Source: Lunularia cruciata (lineage: Eukaryota; Streptophyta; Marchantiopsida; Lunulariales; Lunulariaceae). Taken from it: a DNA stretch of 64,000 bases. The translations under genes were made by a program, and so were the position numbers. Under the pieces are notes generated by a model, which was not told where the DNA came from, made no database searches, and saw nothing but the letters and a program-made list of their open reading frames with translations. Location of the stretch: NCBI GenBank assembly GCA_948567375.1, contig OX419762.1:38049034-38113033 (forward strand), given 5' to 3'. Positions 1-10,704 of the stretch are shown piece by piece. Position 1 is the first letter of the stretch. Each line of letters begins with the position of its first letter.

Positions 1-170
1 GCAGTACGTTATTCTCAATTTCTTGCACTTATGCCTTTGCTGCAGGTTACTTTGTTGCACTTATACCTTTTCTGCAGGTTACTTACGATGCATTTTACAT
101 TAAAGCTTTAATACTACTCTAGCATTGTGATTCAAGTACATGTTGTGTATCGGATATGTGCACTTCATGA

Positions 171-240
171 GTTCTGGATAACCAGTTCCCAGAACGGCTT
201 CTGCTCTCATATGCCAATATATGATGGTGTAAACCCAGAG
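171..240 (+). repeat. R2 hairpin repeat copy 1
   Basis: Begins GTTCTGGATAACC and runs through AGAACGGCTTCTG to ATATGATGGTGT. One base change (AGTTC for CGTTC) shortens the left arm of the hairpin seen in the other copies. Confidence 0.7.
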
Positions 241-660
241 GCCTGTATACCATACTGTTGTTTGGGAGTCCTACTTGACTTCTGAATTCATATATACACT
301 GTATACTTCACCTTCACCTTAGTTCACTTCACCTCTGCTTTTCCCCTTGACCCGTCCCTTTCCCGTGCATCGCTGAAGTTTTCTTGCTCCACTCTCATAT
401 AACTAACGAACCTCTGCTTGACTCTTTCTCATTGTTGTGTCCTGGACTTTCTCTCTACTAATGAATGTTTGTGATTTCAGGGATCCATCAGGTATGTCTC
501 GATTTCTTCCCTCATCTTACTCATGTGGATTCTTTTCTTTCTGGACTGATCCTCACTATGTGGCTAAGACTCCAGCACTGACGTATGTGCCTGCACTTTT
601 GCTAGCGCTTGCTTTACACACTTCCACTTCTGTTCTTTTTGGCATTCCCACTCCTTTTGA

Positions 661-905
661 GCGGCACTTTAGGGGAGCAACCGAGTTTGCCTTGGCACTC
701 ATGAGTTTTCGAGCAGAAACTCTGTATGAGGGGTACTGACAATTGCTCAATTACTTCGGCACTGCATGAGGCACTGATGAAGTCGCAGGTGTTTTCATGA
801 AGGTTTACTATGGCCATCTTCTGCTTCCCTTTGCTGTTTAGCGTCTCAGGACTGAAGCGTCCATAGCGCTTGTTGCCATATACTTTCTATCCTGTCCTTT
901 TTCGC
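661..905 (+). repeat. R1 repeat copy 1
   Basis: Shares with three later copies the order: AGCAACCGAGTTTGCC, the inverted motif GAGTTTTCGAGCAGAAACTC, GAGGGGTACTGAC, GGCACTGATGAAGT, a GTTTACTATGGCC word, and CATAGCGCTTG. The block is about 245 bp. No continuous frame is kept between copies, so it looks noncoding. Confidence 0.75.
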
Positions 906-1338
906 TTCGCTCTCATTACCCTGTTACACTTCGACAGGTTTCTGCAGCCACACCATCCTATAGCTCTCACAGTGTTCCACTCCTCCATTCCCCAGCTAAT
1001 TCCCTCCCTATTATTTATCCTTTGCTCTTTGCCTGATTCATAGGACCTCTGGTGTATACAGTGTTCCTACCAGACTACAGCTCACTTTTTTATTTCTATT
1101 GTTCACGCACTGCTTACTGGCAGTCTTTTACATAGTGTTACCTATTTCTCGCAGTCGTTTGCATAGAGTTCTCGATTTCATGGTGGTTTACTAGTCTGTT
1201 AGCCATATGTTATTGTCAATTTGTTTCAATTATGCGTTTGCTTCAAGTTACATTCTATGCATTCTATATTGTGGATTTCTCACTATTCTAGCATTGTGAA
1301 TCATGTACATCTTGCTTACCAATCATTTACACTTTATG

Positions 1339-1400
1339 AGTTCTGGATAATCCGTTCCCAGCACGGCTTCTGTTCTCGTATACCAATATGATGGTGTAAA
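1339..1400 (+). repeat. R2 hairpin repeat copy 2
   Basis: GTTCTGGATAATCCGTTCCCA is followed by GCACGGCTTCTGTTCTCGTATACC. The right arm of the hairpin has one mismatch. An R3 leader (GCTTCAAGTTACATTC) precedes it by about 100 bp. Confidence 0.7.
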
Positions 1401-2025
1401 CCTGAAAGCAAACAGATGTTAGTATCAAAAGCAAATAACAACTAGTAGAACTACTTGATGAATTCACTTCTCCAGCGCATCCAACACCACTAGGAAATAA
1501 CATGTCTTTTGCCCTAGAAATGGGGGTCGAAAAAGCACAGAGTAAAATAGAACGAGCAGCAACCAAAACTGAATGGAAAGCAATCATCCTAAGAGGGGAA
1601 AGGGGAACAGGAAGGGCAGGAAGGGTGGAAGGGGAAGGGGATTTTCGAGAGTAAGGTCTGGGGGAACAGGAAGGGGCAGAAGATGAGTGCGAACAGAGAA
1701 ACAAAAAAAAACACTGAAAAATTAGGGTATCTCGCTAAGGGTCTCAACGTGGAGGGAAGTTCATCCTCATATGAAGTGAAGGACCCAAGTGGGGCCACGT
1801 GTCCATAAGTAGAGGCCATGTGTCCCTAAGCATACAAACAAATCCACTAGGCAGAAAACACAAATAGCTGTATTCAGAGTGTATGTATCACTGTAGGAGT
1901 CAAGAAAGTATTCGAGTTTAGGGGATGTTGATTTCTTTACATTACTTAGCCTTTCCGATTCTTACTGTTGCTGCCCTTTGTTTGGACTTGAAGCTTCATT
2001 CGTTACAGCCTTTCCCCTTACCCTG

Positions 2026-2278
2026 AGCAGCACTGTTGGAAGCAATCGAGTTTGCCTTGGCACTCATGAGTTTCCGAGCAGAAACTCGATATGAGGGGTA
2101 CCGACTCTACCTCAGCTACTTTGGCACTGCGTGAGGCACTGATGAAGTTGCATGTGTTTTTATGGAGACATACTATGGCCGTCCTCTGCTTCCCTCAGTT
2201 GTTTGGTTTCTCTGGACTCAGGCGTCCATAGCGCTTGCTGTGATATATCAATATCCAGTCCTTGGATGCTTTGCTCGT
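2026..2278 (+). repeat. R1 repeat copy 2
   Basis: Same block order as the copy near 661, with GAGTTTCCGAGCAGAAACTC as the inverted motif and the CATAGCGCTTGCTG end. It starts about 1365 bp after copy 1, which sets the apparent period here. Confidence 0.75.
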
Positions 2279-2718
2279 CATCCCTCGTTCTCTGAGCGAT
2301 TTCTACTTCCAGTGCTCTTTCTCCTACACCTTCCACGATTTCCGTTTCCTGACTCAGATCTTCCTTGACACGATATTTACAGATTACTTCTCGTCTCTTG
2401 ACACCAGTTTTTCTCCATCCGTTTAAGTTGGCCGTTTATTCCTGATGTATTTTTTCTCTACTTATGTGGGAGGTCGGCATCCGCTTCTTTGAAGGCTGCA
2501 TCTCAAAGATGAGTGTTGCTATCTACTGGTTTCTAAGTGACATTTACTTCGCCTTTCATTTGATGATGTTTCTTCTCTATATATGCAGGTGTTTCAATAT
2601 GTTTGCTTCGATTATGCCATTGCTGTAGGTTACCTTCGATTCATTCTAACTTAGTGATTTCATACTACTCTAGTGTAGCGTATCATGTACATCTTGCTTA
2701 ACGATCTTTTGCACCTCA

Positions 2719-2780
2719 TGAGTTCGGGATAACCCGTTCCCAGAACGGCATCTGTTCTCGTATACCTATATTTGATGGTG
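2719..2780 (+). repeat. R2 hairpin repeat copy 3
   Basis: A perfect hairpin CCGTTC-CCA-GAACGG sits at 2734-2748, followed by the shared ATCTGTTCTCGTATACC tail. It lies about 1380 bp after the copy at 1339. Confidence 0.75.
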
Positions 2781-2958
2781 TTTACCCTGTCACATTTCGA
2801 CCCGTTTCTGCAGCTACATCATCCAAGCACTCTTGTTTTGTTCCACTCCTCCATTCCCCAACTAATTCCTGCCCTAATATTTTCCCTACACTCTTTGATT
2901 GCTTGCTGCTTCGCCCACTCAGTGTTCCTACCGGCTCCAGCCCACGTTCTTAATCTTC

Positions 2959-3066
2959 GTTCACGCACTGCTTACTGGCGGGTTCTTCATCTTTGTTCAC
3001 GCACTGCTTACTGGTGGGTTCTTCATCTTTGTTCACGCACTGCTTCCTGGCAGGCTCTTACATCAC
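2959..3066 (+). repeat. 36-bp tandem repeat, three units
   Basis: Three near-identical units begin GTTCACGCACTGCTT at 2959, 2995 and 3031. The period is 36 bp. A lone related word occurs near 1101. The unit is a multiple of three, so open frames run through it, but no protein family is recognisable. Confidence 0.85.
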
Positions 3067-3267
3067 TTCTCCTATTCCTCGCTAACGGTTGCATAGATGC
3101 TCTCGAGTTCATGTTCTTTCCTAGTCTGTTAGCCATCGGTTATTTTCAATTTGTTTCCATTATGCTTTTGCTGCAGGATACATTCCACGCATTCTAGCTT
3201 CAGGATTTAATATTACTCTAGCATTGTGATTCTTGTACATATTACTTATCGATCATTTGCACCTCGT

Positions 3268-3330
3268 GAGTTCTGTATAACCCGTTTCCAGAACGGCTTC
3301 TGTTCTCGTATACCTATATATGATGGTGTT
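3268..3330 (+). repeat. R2 hairpin repeat copy 4
   Basis: GTTCTGTATAACCCGTTTCCA then GAACGGCTTCTGTTCTCGTATACC and TATATGATGGTGT. One base of the left arm is changed. It is only about 550 bp after the previous copy, so the array is not evenly spaced. Confidence 0.7.
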
Positions 3331-3959
3331 CCTCATAGGTAATAGTACTTGCTGGTTTATTTACTGACACATGGTCCCACACTGCCCGCCGCCCTTCTCC
3401 TTCACAGTACCCGATGCCCCTCAAAGCACCTGAGGCACTTGTCTCGAAAACCCCCTCCTCCTTTCCCCCTCCCACCTTCCTATTCCCCTTTCCCCCCTTT
3501 GGATTATTGTTTTCGTTCCACCTTTGGTTGCGGCTCCCACTGCTTCACTTTGTTGAACTTTTGCCCCCCTTTCTATCTCAAATGACTGCTCTTTCCCTGT
3601 GTCTCTGGACTCGCTCCCTACTGTCTTCTTTGGTGTCAAACGACTTGCTCCTTCCCGTGCCTTCTGACTCAGCTCCTTAATGTTTTCTTCAGTGATTTCA
3701 CTCAGTTAATTTACCACCTGCTTCATTTGTTTGCATCATCGGGTAGTTCTGCTAGTTTTTTACTTGCTTACAATACTAGCATCTGTTTTCCTTTCAGGCT
3801 TTAACCAGGTATGTCTCCAGTCCCTTACCTTCTCCTGCTCACGATTTCGTTTTCTTTTTCCGGATGGTGATTTATTGGCATTGCACAGTTTTTCTGCTTA
3901 TTACTATTGCTGCTCTTTGTGTGGATTTTAAGCTTAATTTGTTACAGCTTTTCCCTTAC

Positions 3960-4225
3960 CCTGAGTGCACAGTTGGAAGCAACCGAGTTTGCCCTGGCAC
4001 TCAAGAGTTTTCGAGCAGAAACTCAGTACCCCTTTCTGGTACCAGGGGTACTGACACTTGCTCAGTTACTTTGGCACTGCATGAGGCACTGATGAAGTTG
4101 CATGAGTTTTAGTGAAGGTTTACTATGGCGGCCTCCTGCTTCCCTCAGTTTGTTTAGTGTCTCAGGACTCAAGCGTCATAGCGCTTGTGGTGATATACTC
4201 TATCCAGTCCTTTGACACTTGCTTC
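3960..4225 (+). repeat. R1 repeat copy 3
   Basis: Carries GTTGGAAGCAACCGAGTTTGCC, GAGTTTTCGAGCAGAAACTC, a small internal insertion with GGTACC, then GGCACTGATGAAGTTGCATG and CATAGCGCTTG. It follows the block order of the copies near 661 and 2026. Confidence 0.75.
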
Positions 4226-4571
4226 TTCTCAGCCTAGAGACCATCCACTCTCTTCCCTATGCTCCAACTCACATTTGTTGTTTTGCTTCATGGTTCCCTT
4301 ACATGTGTTCTGTAGTCTGTCAATTTCAGTTCTCTTGAATGGTTTAGTTTGGACTTGTGGGTCTTCAATGACAGCTTGTTAATTCACGATATGCGTTACT
4401 TAGCGCTGATGTATATCTTTTCTCTACTGTTGATCAGGATATAGTGATATTTCGTTTGTGCTTAACCTTGCATTTAATCTGTTAGATTCTTTACCTTATT
4501 TAGGATTTCATTACTCATCTCGATTTACACCCATCATATTTACATCTCATATGCACACCATTTGCACTTAA

Positions 4572-4612
4572 GAGTTCTGGATCCCCCGTTCTTCGAACGA
4601 CTTCTGCTCTCA
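4572..4612 (+). repeat. R2 hairpin repeat copy 5
   Basis: GAGTTCTGGATCCCCCGTTC-TTC-GAACG, then the ACTTCTGCTCTCATG tail. The five-base arms CGTTC and GAACG are intact. This sub-type has GGATCC where earlier copies have GGATAA. Confidence 0.65.
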
Positions 4613-5028
4613 TGCCTGAATATATTAATTACATGCATGGGAGATTTTCTTCTTATACCTTGTTCACATGCTTGTCCAATCCCACATGAGTTTAGAAATG
4701 TATTCTAATGAACGGGTTTCATATTCATACACTAAATATATGAATTAGAAGGTTGTTCTGTATTCCGTTACTGAAATATGAACTTGAAGCTCACGCTTCT
4801 CTCCGACCCAGCCAAGATACCATCCACTCCTCTCCCACTTCGCTCCAGTCCACCCATCCTCAACTAATGCTTCGTATATTACTCTTAACTCGATGTTTCT
4901 CTATTTCATGGTTCCTATCCGATTTTCTACTTCAGATGCTTCATCAGTCGCGTATTGCTTGTGGTTACACGATGAATACTAGTTCTCTGCAGGTGTTACT
5001 CATGAGATGTTTCAATTATGTCTTTACT

Positions 5029-5220
5029 TCGAACGGCTTCTGCTCTCAATTCCCAGATGTCTTTACTTCGGCTTACCTTCGTATTGTAGTTTCACTTAAT
5101 TTCCATTTCCTGAATTGCTATTCATTTCGATCTGCAAAAATACATGCTTATATTTCATCTTGACTTCATATGCACTTAGATCCCCGGTTCTTCGATTGGC
5201 TTCTGCTCTCGTTTCCCATA
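5029..5220 (+). repeat. Two partial R2 copies
   Basis: Near 5029 the words CTTCGAACGGCTTCTGCTCTC appear without the left arm. Near 5180 GATCCCCGGTTCTTCGATTGG and CTTCTGCTCTCG form a more decayed copy. Both sit inside further repetition of TGTCTTTACTTCG. Confidence 0.55.
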
Positions 5221-5333
5221 TGTCTTTACTTCGCCTTATCTTCGAATTGTTAGATTCAATTCCTTAGATACAATTCATTTGGATTTGCACAGGTCCATAC
5301 TTGCATTTCATATGCATTTCATTTGCAGTTAGT

Positions 5334-5384
5334 GGGTTCTGGATCCCCCGTTTCTCGAACGGCTTCTGCTCTCATTTCTCAAAT
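5334..5384 (+). repeat. R2 hairpin repeat copy 6
   Basis: GGTTCTGGATCCCCCGTTTCTCGAACGG with the CTTCTGCTCTCATTTC tail. It is the last copy before the MED12 exon, about 390 bp upstream of it. Confidence 0.65.
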
Positions 5385-5776
5385 ATGAACTTGAAGCTTG
5401 CAATGTTAGGTCAAATCCGGTCATACTTGAAGACGTCGGCACGGAACGGGTTATTGCTACGGGATTCTTTATCCATCACTTAATGTATGAGCTAGAAGTC
5501 AGGAGTTAGTGGCCGTCCGTGGGAAGGCTTGTTCAGACCCTTTGGAATTCCTCGCTATACTGTTACCGATTATAACTAGAAACTCCGGGATGCATGAGCT
5601 CTAAGATAAGATATAGTGATTTAGTGATTTAGTGTACATGTTCCTTCGACTTGGGGGCGTAGCATTTTCTTACTCAGTTTCTCCCTTAGGTGCAAGTATT
5701 TATGATATTGGTATCCGCAAAGTTGCTAGGTTGTAGTGTTCTTCTGTTGGCTTAGATCTTATGATCCTGGTCGCAG

Positions 5777-6217
5777 AATGAGTTGGAGCACATGCAACTA
5801 CCGCGCTCTGCTCGTGCAAGACTCCAGGCCGCGATGCCGCTACTGCCACTCTCTTCCGCGACAACCATAGCTGCAGGCCCGGCACAAGTGTCATCCCACG
5901 CGCTTGCCGTGCTGACCCAAGGGAGTCCTCACCTAGCCGTATCCACATTTCATTCAATAGGGGTTTCTCAAAAACCCCAAGTATCAACCGAAAACAATTC
6001 AGGGAAAGTGAAGTCCTCCTTGTTACCAGAATCAGAAATAGAGATTGATCCATGGACACTTCTCGAGGATGGAGTCGGATCAGGGGCGGCCGGTGGAAGT
6101 ACGGGAACAGTCACTGCTGACTCCGGAAATATGAAGGCATGCTCCTGGCTGAAGGGAGCAGTTAGGGTCAGACGAAGTGATCTCACCTATGTCGGTGCAG
6201 TGGACGATGACACATGA
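5777..6217 (+). CDS. MED12: MED12 C-terminal (last) exon, partial
   Basis: The frame encodes the last 146 residues of plant Mediator subunit 12, the scaffold of the Mediator kinase module (with CDK8, cyclin C and MED13), which controls RNA polymerase II transcription in the nucleus. The exon starts after a splice acceptor (GGTCGCAG, ending at 5776) and opens with NELEHMQLP followed by an AAMPLLP segment. The diagnostic plant MED12 tail follows: DPWTLLEDG, then WLKGAVRVRR, DLTYVGAVDDD and a stop. The recall of the plant tail is from family knowledge, not a search. Upstream exons are not found in 1-5776, so either the preceding intron is longer than 5.7 kb or this exon is a stranded fragment. 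The frame is intact, which favours function. The base composition is GC-richer than its surroundings. Confidence 0.8.
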   Translation, partial: NELEHMQLPRSARARLQAAMPLLPLSSATTIAAGPAQVSSHALAVLTQGSPHLAVSTFHSIGVSQKPQVSTENNSGKVKSSLLPESEIEIDPWTLLEDGVGSGAAGGSTGTVTADSGNMKACSWLKGAVRVRRSDLTYVGAVDDDT

Positions 6218-6990
6218 TTTTGTCATGCCCGAATGCCCCGGTTCCTTAAATTGTACTAACTCTGCAAATATCTGCTTTTCAGAAGCTTCTAGAACCGTGA
6301 GTCCTGAGGAGTACTCATAAGTTTCGGAGTGAGGTAAAAGGTTAGAACATCAATACCGCCGTCGTTGTTCACACTCGCAACGAGTCTTGTCTGTTCCCAT
6401 GTGATTGTGGAACTTGACATTTCTATTCCAGTGTATTTAATTTGTTTGGCTGTTAATCGTCAGGCCAGTTATGATTGCATTTGTTTTGTTTCACTTATCT
6501 GAACTTCGAGATATTTGGTTGTCAATGAAGTTTTGCTGGCTCTCATGGAGGACTCATTTTGATGATGCTTACTTGCAATCGACCTTCATACACCTACTGG
6601 AAACAACATCAACTCAAGGCTGCGGGTTCTGAGAGAGAAATACCTTGTATGCAAGGATAACAGCATGCTATAGAGTAAAGAGTTTCAAGAAGAGGATAGC
6701 GACATGGCGATGGTTGGGGTTTCTCCATGAATCCCCTTTGTATTTTGGCATGATTTCAGATTCAAGGAGTGGTATTTATTCTTTTACCATCTGTTCTGAT
6801 CGTCGACGTACACCATTTCGCACGGGGACTACAGTGAAATTGTTACGTGGTAGAGTATAACTGCGATGTTTGAATCAAGTCTGTCAATCAACGTCTTACT
6901 CTGTAAAGCATCTAGATGTTTTCTTGAACAGTCTTGTTGAAGATGGTGGTGAAGAAGAAAAATAGGAGATATGTAATAAATCAATAAATG
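6218..6990 (+). other. Probable MED12 3' UTR with poly(A) signals
   Basis: The segment after the MED12 stop has no domain-bearing frame. Two AATAAA hexamers lie at 6975-6980 and 6983-6988, a plausible polyadenylation region giving a UTR near 770 nt. The repeat field resumes after about 7130. The end of the transcript is inferred. Confidence 0.45.
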
Positions 6991-7777
6991 GCGGAATGAA
7001 AGCTAGACTAAATACTTAAGATCTTATTATCAAACTAAGTATGAGTAAATTACGGGTGAAGAGTTGGTTAGATAAGCTTTAGGTTTCACTCTAACGAATG
7101 CGGAACATCTAGGGTGTTGATTACACACATACCCCCCTTTCCCCTCGCATCCCTGCCGGCTTTAGTCTCCAAAGCATCTCTTTGTCCAGCCTTTTAACTG
7201 CTCACACGAATTTCTACCCTTTCTGTTGATCCATTTCGCATAATAGTTCCTCTCCTTCACAATTCCCGAGGCCTCTCTAAGCACCCGAGGCAATTCTTCC
7301 CTCGGAAACCCTCTCCCCTCCCCTCTGCTATCTGCTCGTTTGGGTCATTGTTCGTTCCTCCCTTGGTAGTTCTACCTTTGGTGCCTGTTCTTTCTGCCTT
7401 ACTCTCGGCTCTCAAGCTCTCCGTTTAACACTCAACCAACTTTGTTCATTCCTTCGATTATCTACTACCTCCTCTTGGGTTCATCGTTGTTCGCTCTCTG
7501 GTGTAGTCTTATTCCCTTATCCTTGATTTTGCATCAGAAGTAAAATTTGTTAGGTTTTGCTGACTGGCAATACTAATCGATGTTGTCCTTGCAGGCATTT
7601 TCAAGGTATGTCTCGAATCCCTCACACTCTCCTGCCTTCAATTTAATTTTCTTCCTCTACTTGCTGACTATTCTGTTTTTGGCTACATTCTGCGTTTTTA
7701 CTATTTCTGCTCTTTTGGGGGAACTTAAGCTCCATTTGTTCCTATCTGTTGCCTTCCGCTGGCGGTTTATTATTTGG

Positions 7778-8112
7778 AGCGGCACTGTTGGAAGCAACCG
7801 AGTTTGCACGAGTTTCTGAACAGAAACTCGGTACTGTTTATTATTTTGAGTGGCACTGCTGGAAACAATCGCGGGAAGCAAACGAGTTTGCCTTGGCACT
7901 CACTAGTTTTCGATCAGAAACTCAGTATGCGGGGTACTGACCTTGCTCAGCTACTTCAACACTGCGTGAGGCACTAATGAAGTAGCATGTGTTTTTGTGG
8001 AGGTTTACTGTCGCCGCCATCTGCTTCCCTCAGCTGTTTAATTTCTCAGGACTCAGGCGGCCATGGCGCTTGCTGCGAGATACCATATCCAGTCCTTTGA
8101 CGCCTTGCTCGA
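7778..8112 (+). repeat. R1 repeat copy 4 (with internal duplication)
   Basis: The start of the block is duplicated (GGCACTGTTGGAAGCAACCG and GGCACTGCTGGAAACAATCG). The first half holds a perfect palindrome CGAGTTTCTG-AA-CAGAAACTCG at 7809-7830. The usual GGGGTACTGAC, GGCACTAATGAAGT and CATGGCGCTTGCTG segments follow. Confidence 0.75.
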
Positions 8113-8560
8113 GGTTCCTCGCCCTCAGAACGACTTCATACTTCCGATGCTTTGACTCTTACACCTTCCGCGATTTTCGTTTCCTGACTCAGATCTTCCT
8201 TGACTTGCGATTTCCAGACTTCTACTCATCTCTCGATTCTTATTTATCTCAATCTTTTTAATTTTTATTCTTCCTGTTGTATTTATTTCCTTACTCATGT
8301 GGGTGTTCTGTCTCTGCGTCTTAGATACAATCATTTCAGATATGCGTGTTGCTATTAAATTGTTCCCTAGTGACATTTACTTCGCCTTTCATTCGATGTG
8401 TCATGTTCTGGTGTCCTGTTTCTGTTTATTCGATGATTGGAACTAGGATGTAGGTGTTGCTATCTAATTGCTTCCAGTATACAATTACTCATGCTTTATT
8501 TCGACCAGATGTTCTTTATCTTGTTTACATTACATATCGTGCATAGCATTTACATTCAAT

Positions 8561-8612
8561 GAGTTCTGGATCCTCCGTTCGATGAACGGCTTCTGTCCTC
8601 GTTTCTATATAT
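8561..8612 (+). repeat. R2 hairpin repeat copy 7
   Basis: GAGTTCTGGATCCT precedes a perfect hairpin CCGTTC-GAT-GAACGG at 8575-8589, then the CTTCTGTCCTCG tail. The three-base loop differs from other copies while the arms are kept. Confidence 0.75.
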
Positions 8613-8619
8613 CCCCTTT

Positions 8620-10704
8620 CCGCATGTAGTGCGGGTCAACAAGAATCAAGGTAATAGCCCTTCTATTAGTTGTAGACATAACCAGCAGTGTCGCTCAGAC
8701 TCGATTGTTTTGGTCCAAAAGACTTGGAACCATGTTAGCATTCGAAAGTATTTGGATAATGTTTCCCTTCACAGGCTCAAGTCCTTCAAAACTTGCAAAA
8801 CCTCATCTCTCTTTGCAATAACTTCTCCATCCCTTTCTTTGGGCTAGGGCTCAATTTTTTCCCATATTGGCCTCCGCTCAAATTGTCCCATATTTAATGG
8901 CCATTAAGGGTTGTGAGGAGTAAAGAGTACAATTAACATTGATGTGAAGAACCTACCACGGCAACTTTCATAAGGGTGGTGCGAAACCCTAATTCCCCCC
9001 TTAATCGGAGAAGATAAATGAGTCAGTGATGAAACTTTTTGATGCCGAAGGAGATATGTCACTTGAGTTCTATGATTACTAATGAGTTCAACAAATAAGG
9101 ACATGAGGACCTATATGCTTCGCCCTAATTTCCGCCCCACCAATATATAGAATAAAGAGGAAAAGCCGCTGAACATCGACAAAATGCCAGTAAAAACCAG
9201 CTGGTTCAAAGCTGAAGTGATGCTTTGGTGTAATCGAACAGGGCGACCGGCTCCAGATCAGAGTTTGAGGATATCCCAATAATCGATGTTTTCACAGCAC
9301 AAGCCATGGCCTGCTTAACTTTTACCAATGTGCGGACAACGGATGGGAGCTTATCAAGATCGTGAATTGGATGCTTTGATGCCCGATTTCCAGCAGCCAT
9401 GAATGCCGGCAAGATCGGCCGCCCAGGGCCACCTGCAGTGGCTCTCCTGACTATTCGGAATTTGCTGCCAGTGGAAGTGCTGCATCACAAAATCCTCCGG
9501 CCGCTCCTGATAAACCAGATTTTGATGACTGGGGTTCAGCGCTTCATAGGCTTATATATATATGAACAAAAGAGCTCACAAAACTACACCAATCATAAAG
9601 GTAGTAAAAGGTCATTCTCTATAACTGGAGGAGAGCCTCTCTAAGCCGAGTGTTTCCCAAAATTTTATTGTATTATTGCCTCAAGGAAAGAAAGTAACTG
9701 GTTGGACATAAGTGGAAACAACATATATGAACCCTCTTTATTGGAGATAAGAAAAGAGGTTGATAAAACTATAGTAAGCTCTCCAATGGATCAACATTCG
9801 CTTCTAGCCAAAGTCAATAGCATCAAATTTACATAGAACGAGTAGGTGGCTAGCACCATGGTGATGCTTCCTTGCATAAGGAAATACAAAAGTATCAAGT
9901 ATCAAGGTAGAATAACCACCGTATAGTATACCCCCTAGACAATACCCATAGGTATTTGTCAACGCACTTGCTAGAGATTTTTTGTTCCCCACTGCCTAGG
10001 AAGCAAAAATATTCGAGTAGTAACGCTTTATCATAAAAAGAATAAGATCTAATCTTAAAACCTCTCCAAATCCACCTAATTATCATCTACACCCATAAGT
10101 TGCTAACTGAGATATACTCCCTCTAGAAGGAAACCATCTTCATGCACGGATCTAAGGAGGTATGAATAGAAATCAATCCAAATAATAACCTTAGATAGGC
10201 ACACACAAGAAGCCCCCAATTTGTACATGAATTTGTATTTGTCATAAACTTGGACGGTCTAAGTTCAAGAACTATAGGACTTGGGACTTTATAGGAATTC
10301 CCTCCAAACCTATGTGTGTTATCATATCATTATTCAAATATATGATTTCTATCCTACAAGATATCAATTAGTCATCCAATATTCAACAAGTATCTTCCTC
10401 TTCTCTTCCATATAGTTATTACTATAATGAATGAACTAATTATACAAGAATATGCTCCTCATCAACTCTTCCAAACTTGTAACCTCATTCTTAGAGTCAT
10501 TTCTCTTTCCTCAAGTACCTCATCTCACTCTCTTTAAGGTAGTGCAAATCTCACTCTCTCTAAAAGTAGTATTGACAAACTATATACAAATCAAGGTCTC
10601 CGATGCTCTATCTCTACAATTCTCTCATCTTAAACTCTTACACTTCCTCTCCTCAAGAGCTTTAACTTATATGTCTCAAGAGTGTGTCTTGTAAGTATTG
10701 GTAT
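8620..10704. other. Unassigned interval
   Basis: No recognisable gene or element. A short coding-like stretch near 9390-9546 is listed separately. The rest is AT-rich with short chance frames on both strands. Confidence 0.5.
9380..9558 (+). CDS. Possible isolated exon, unrecognised
   Basis: A + strand frame runs open from 9380 to a stop at about 9558. It has a composition typical of a flexible protein linker: SPDYSEFAAS, an Ala/Pro/Gln run, then PDFDDWGSALHR. A pyrimidine-AG acceptor (GATTTCCAG, to 9393) lies at its start. GC content is higher than on either side. The DFDDWG-type acidic aromatic motif resembles endocytic-adaptor linkers, but this is only an impression. No flanking exons were found, so it may be a captured or relict fragment. 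Confidence 0.25.

Larger units (their letters stand above)
1..5480. repeat. Field of degenerate ~1.2-1.9 kb repeats
   Basis: This stretch is built from diverged copies of three recurring blocks. Block R1 is about 250 bp and holds the GAGTTT...AAACTC inverted motif. Block R2 is about 60 bp with a CCGTTC-NNN-GAACGG hairpin. Block R3 is a leader before R2, recognisable by CTGCAGGTTAC and a run of TTGTACAT-like words. R1 recurs near 661, 2026 and 3960, and R2 near 171, 1339, 2719, 3268, 4572 and 5334. The + strand is pyrimidine-rich. No coding domain is visible in the open frames. If the MED12 exon at 5777 belongs to a complete gene, this field lies in its last intron; otherwise it is intergenic. 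I see no transposase or reverse transcriptase here. Confidence 0.75.
7130..8620. repeat. Repeat field resumed, downstream of MED12
   Basis: The same pyrimidine-rich material as at 1-5480 continues here. A CTCTAAGCACCCGAGGCA word matches the one near 3420. A TTGCAGGCATTTTCAAGGTATGTCTC-type junction near 7590 matches ones near 470 and 3795. R1 and R2 copies follow. The same repeats therefore sit on both sides of the MED12 exon. Confidence 0.7.

Noticed and set aside
2772-3197. 141-codon + strand ORF in the repeat field
   Set aside because: Its continuity depends on a 36-bp tandem repeat and pyrimidine-rich composition; the other repeat copies do not keep the frame.
5700-6059. 119-codon ORF antisense to MED12
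   Set aside because: It is the shadow of the GC-richer MED12 exon; the sense strand carries the conserved C-terminal motifs.
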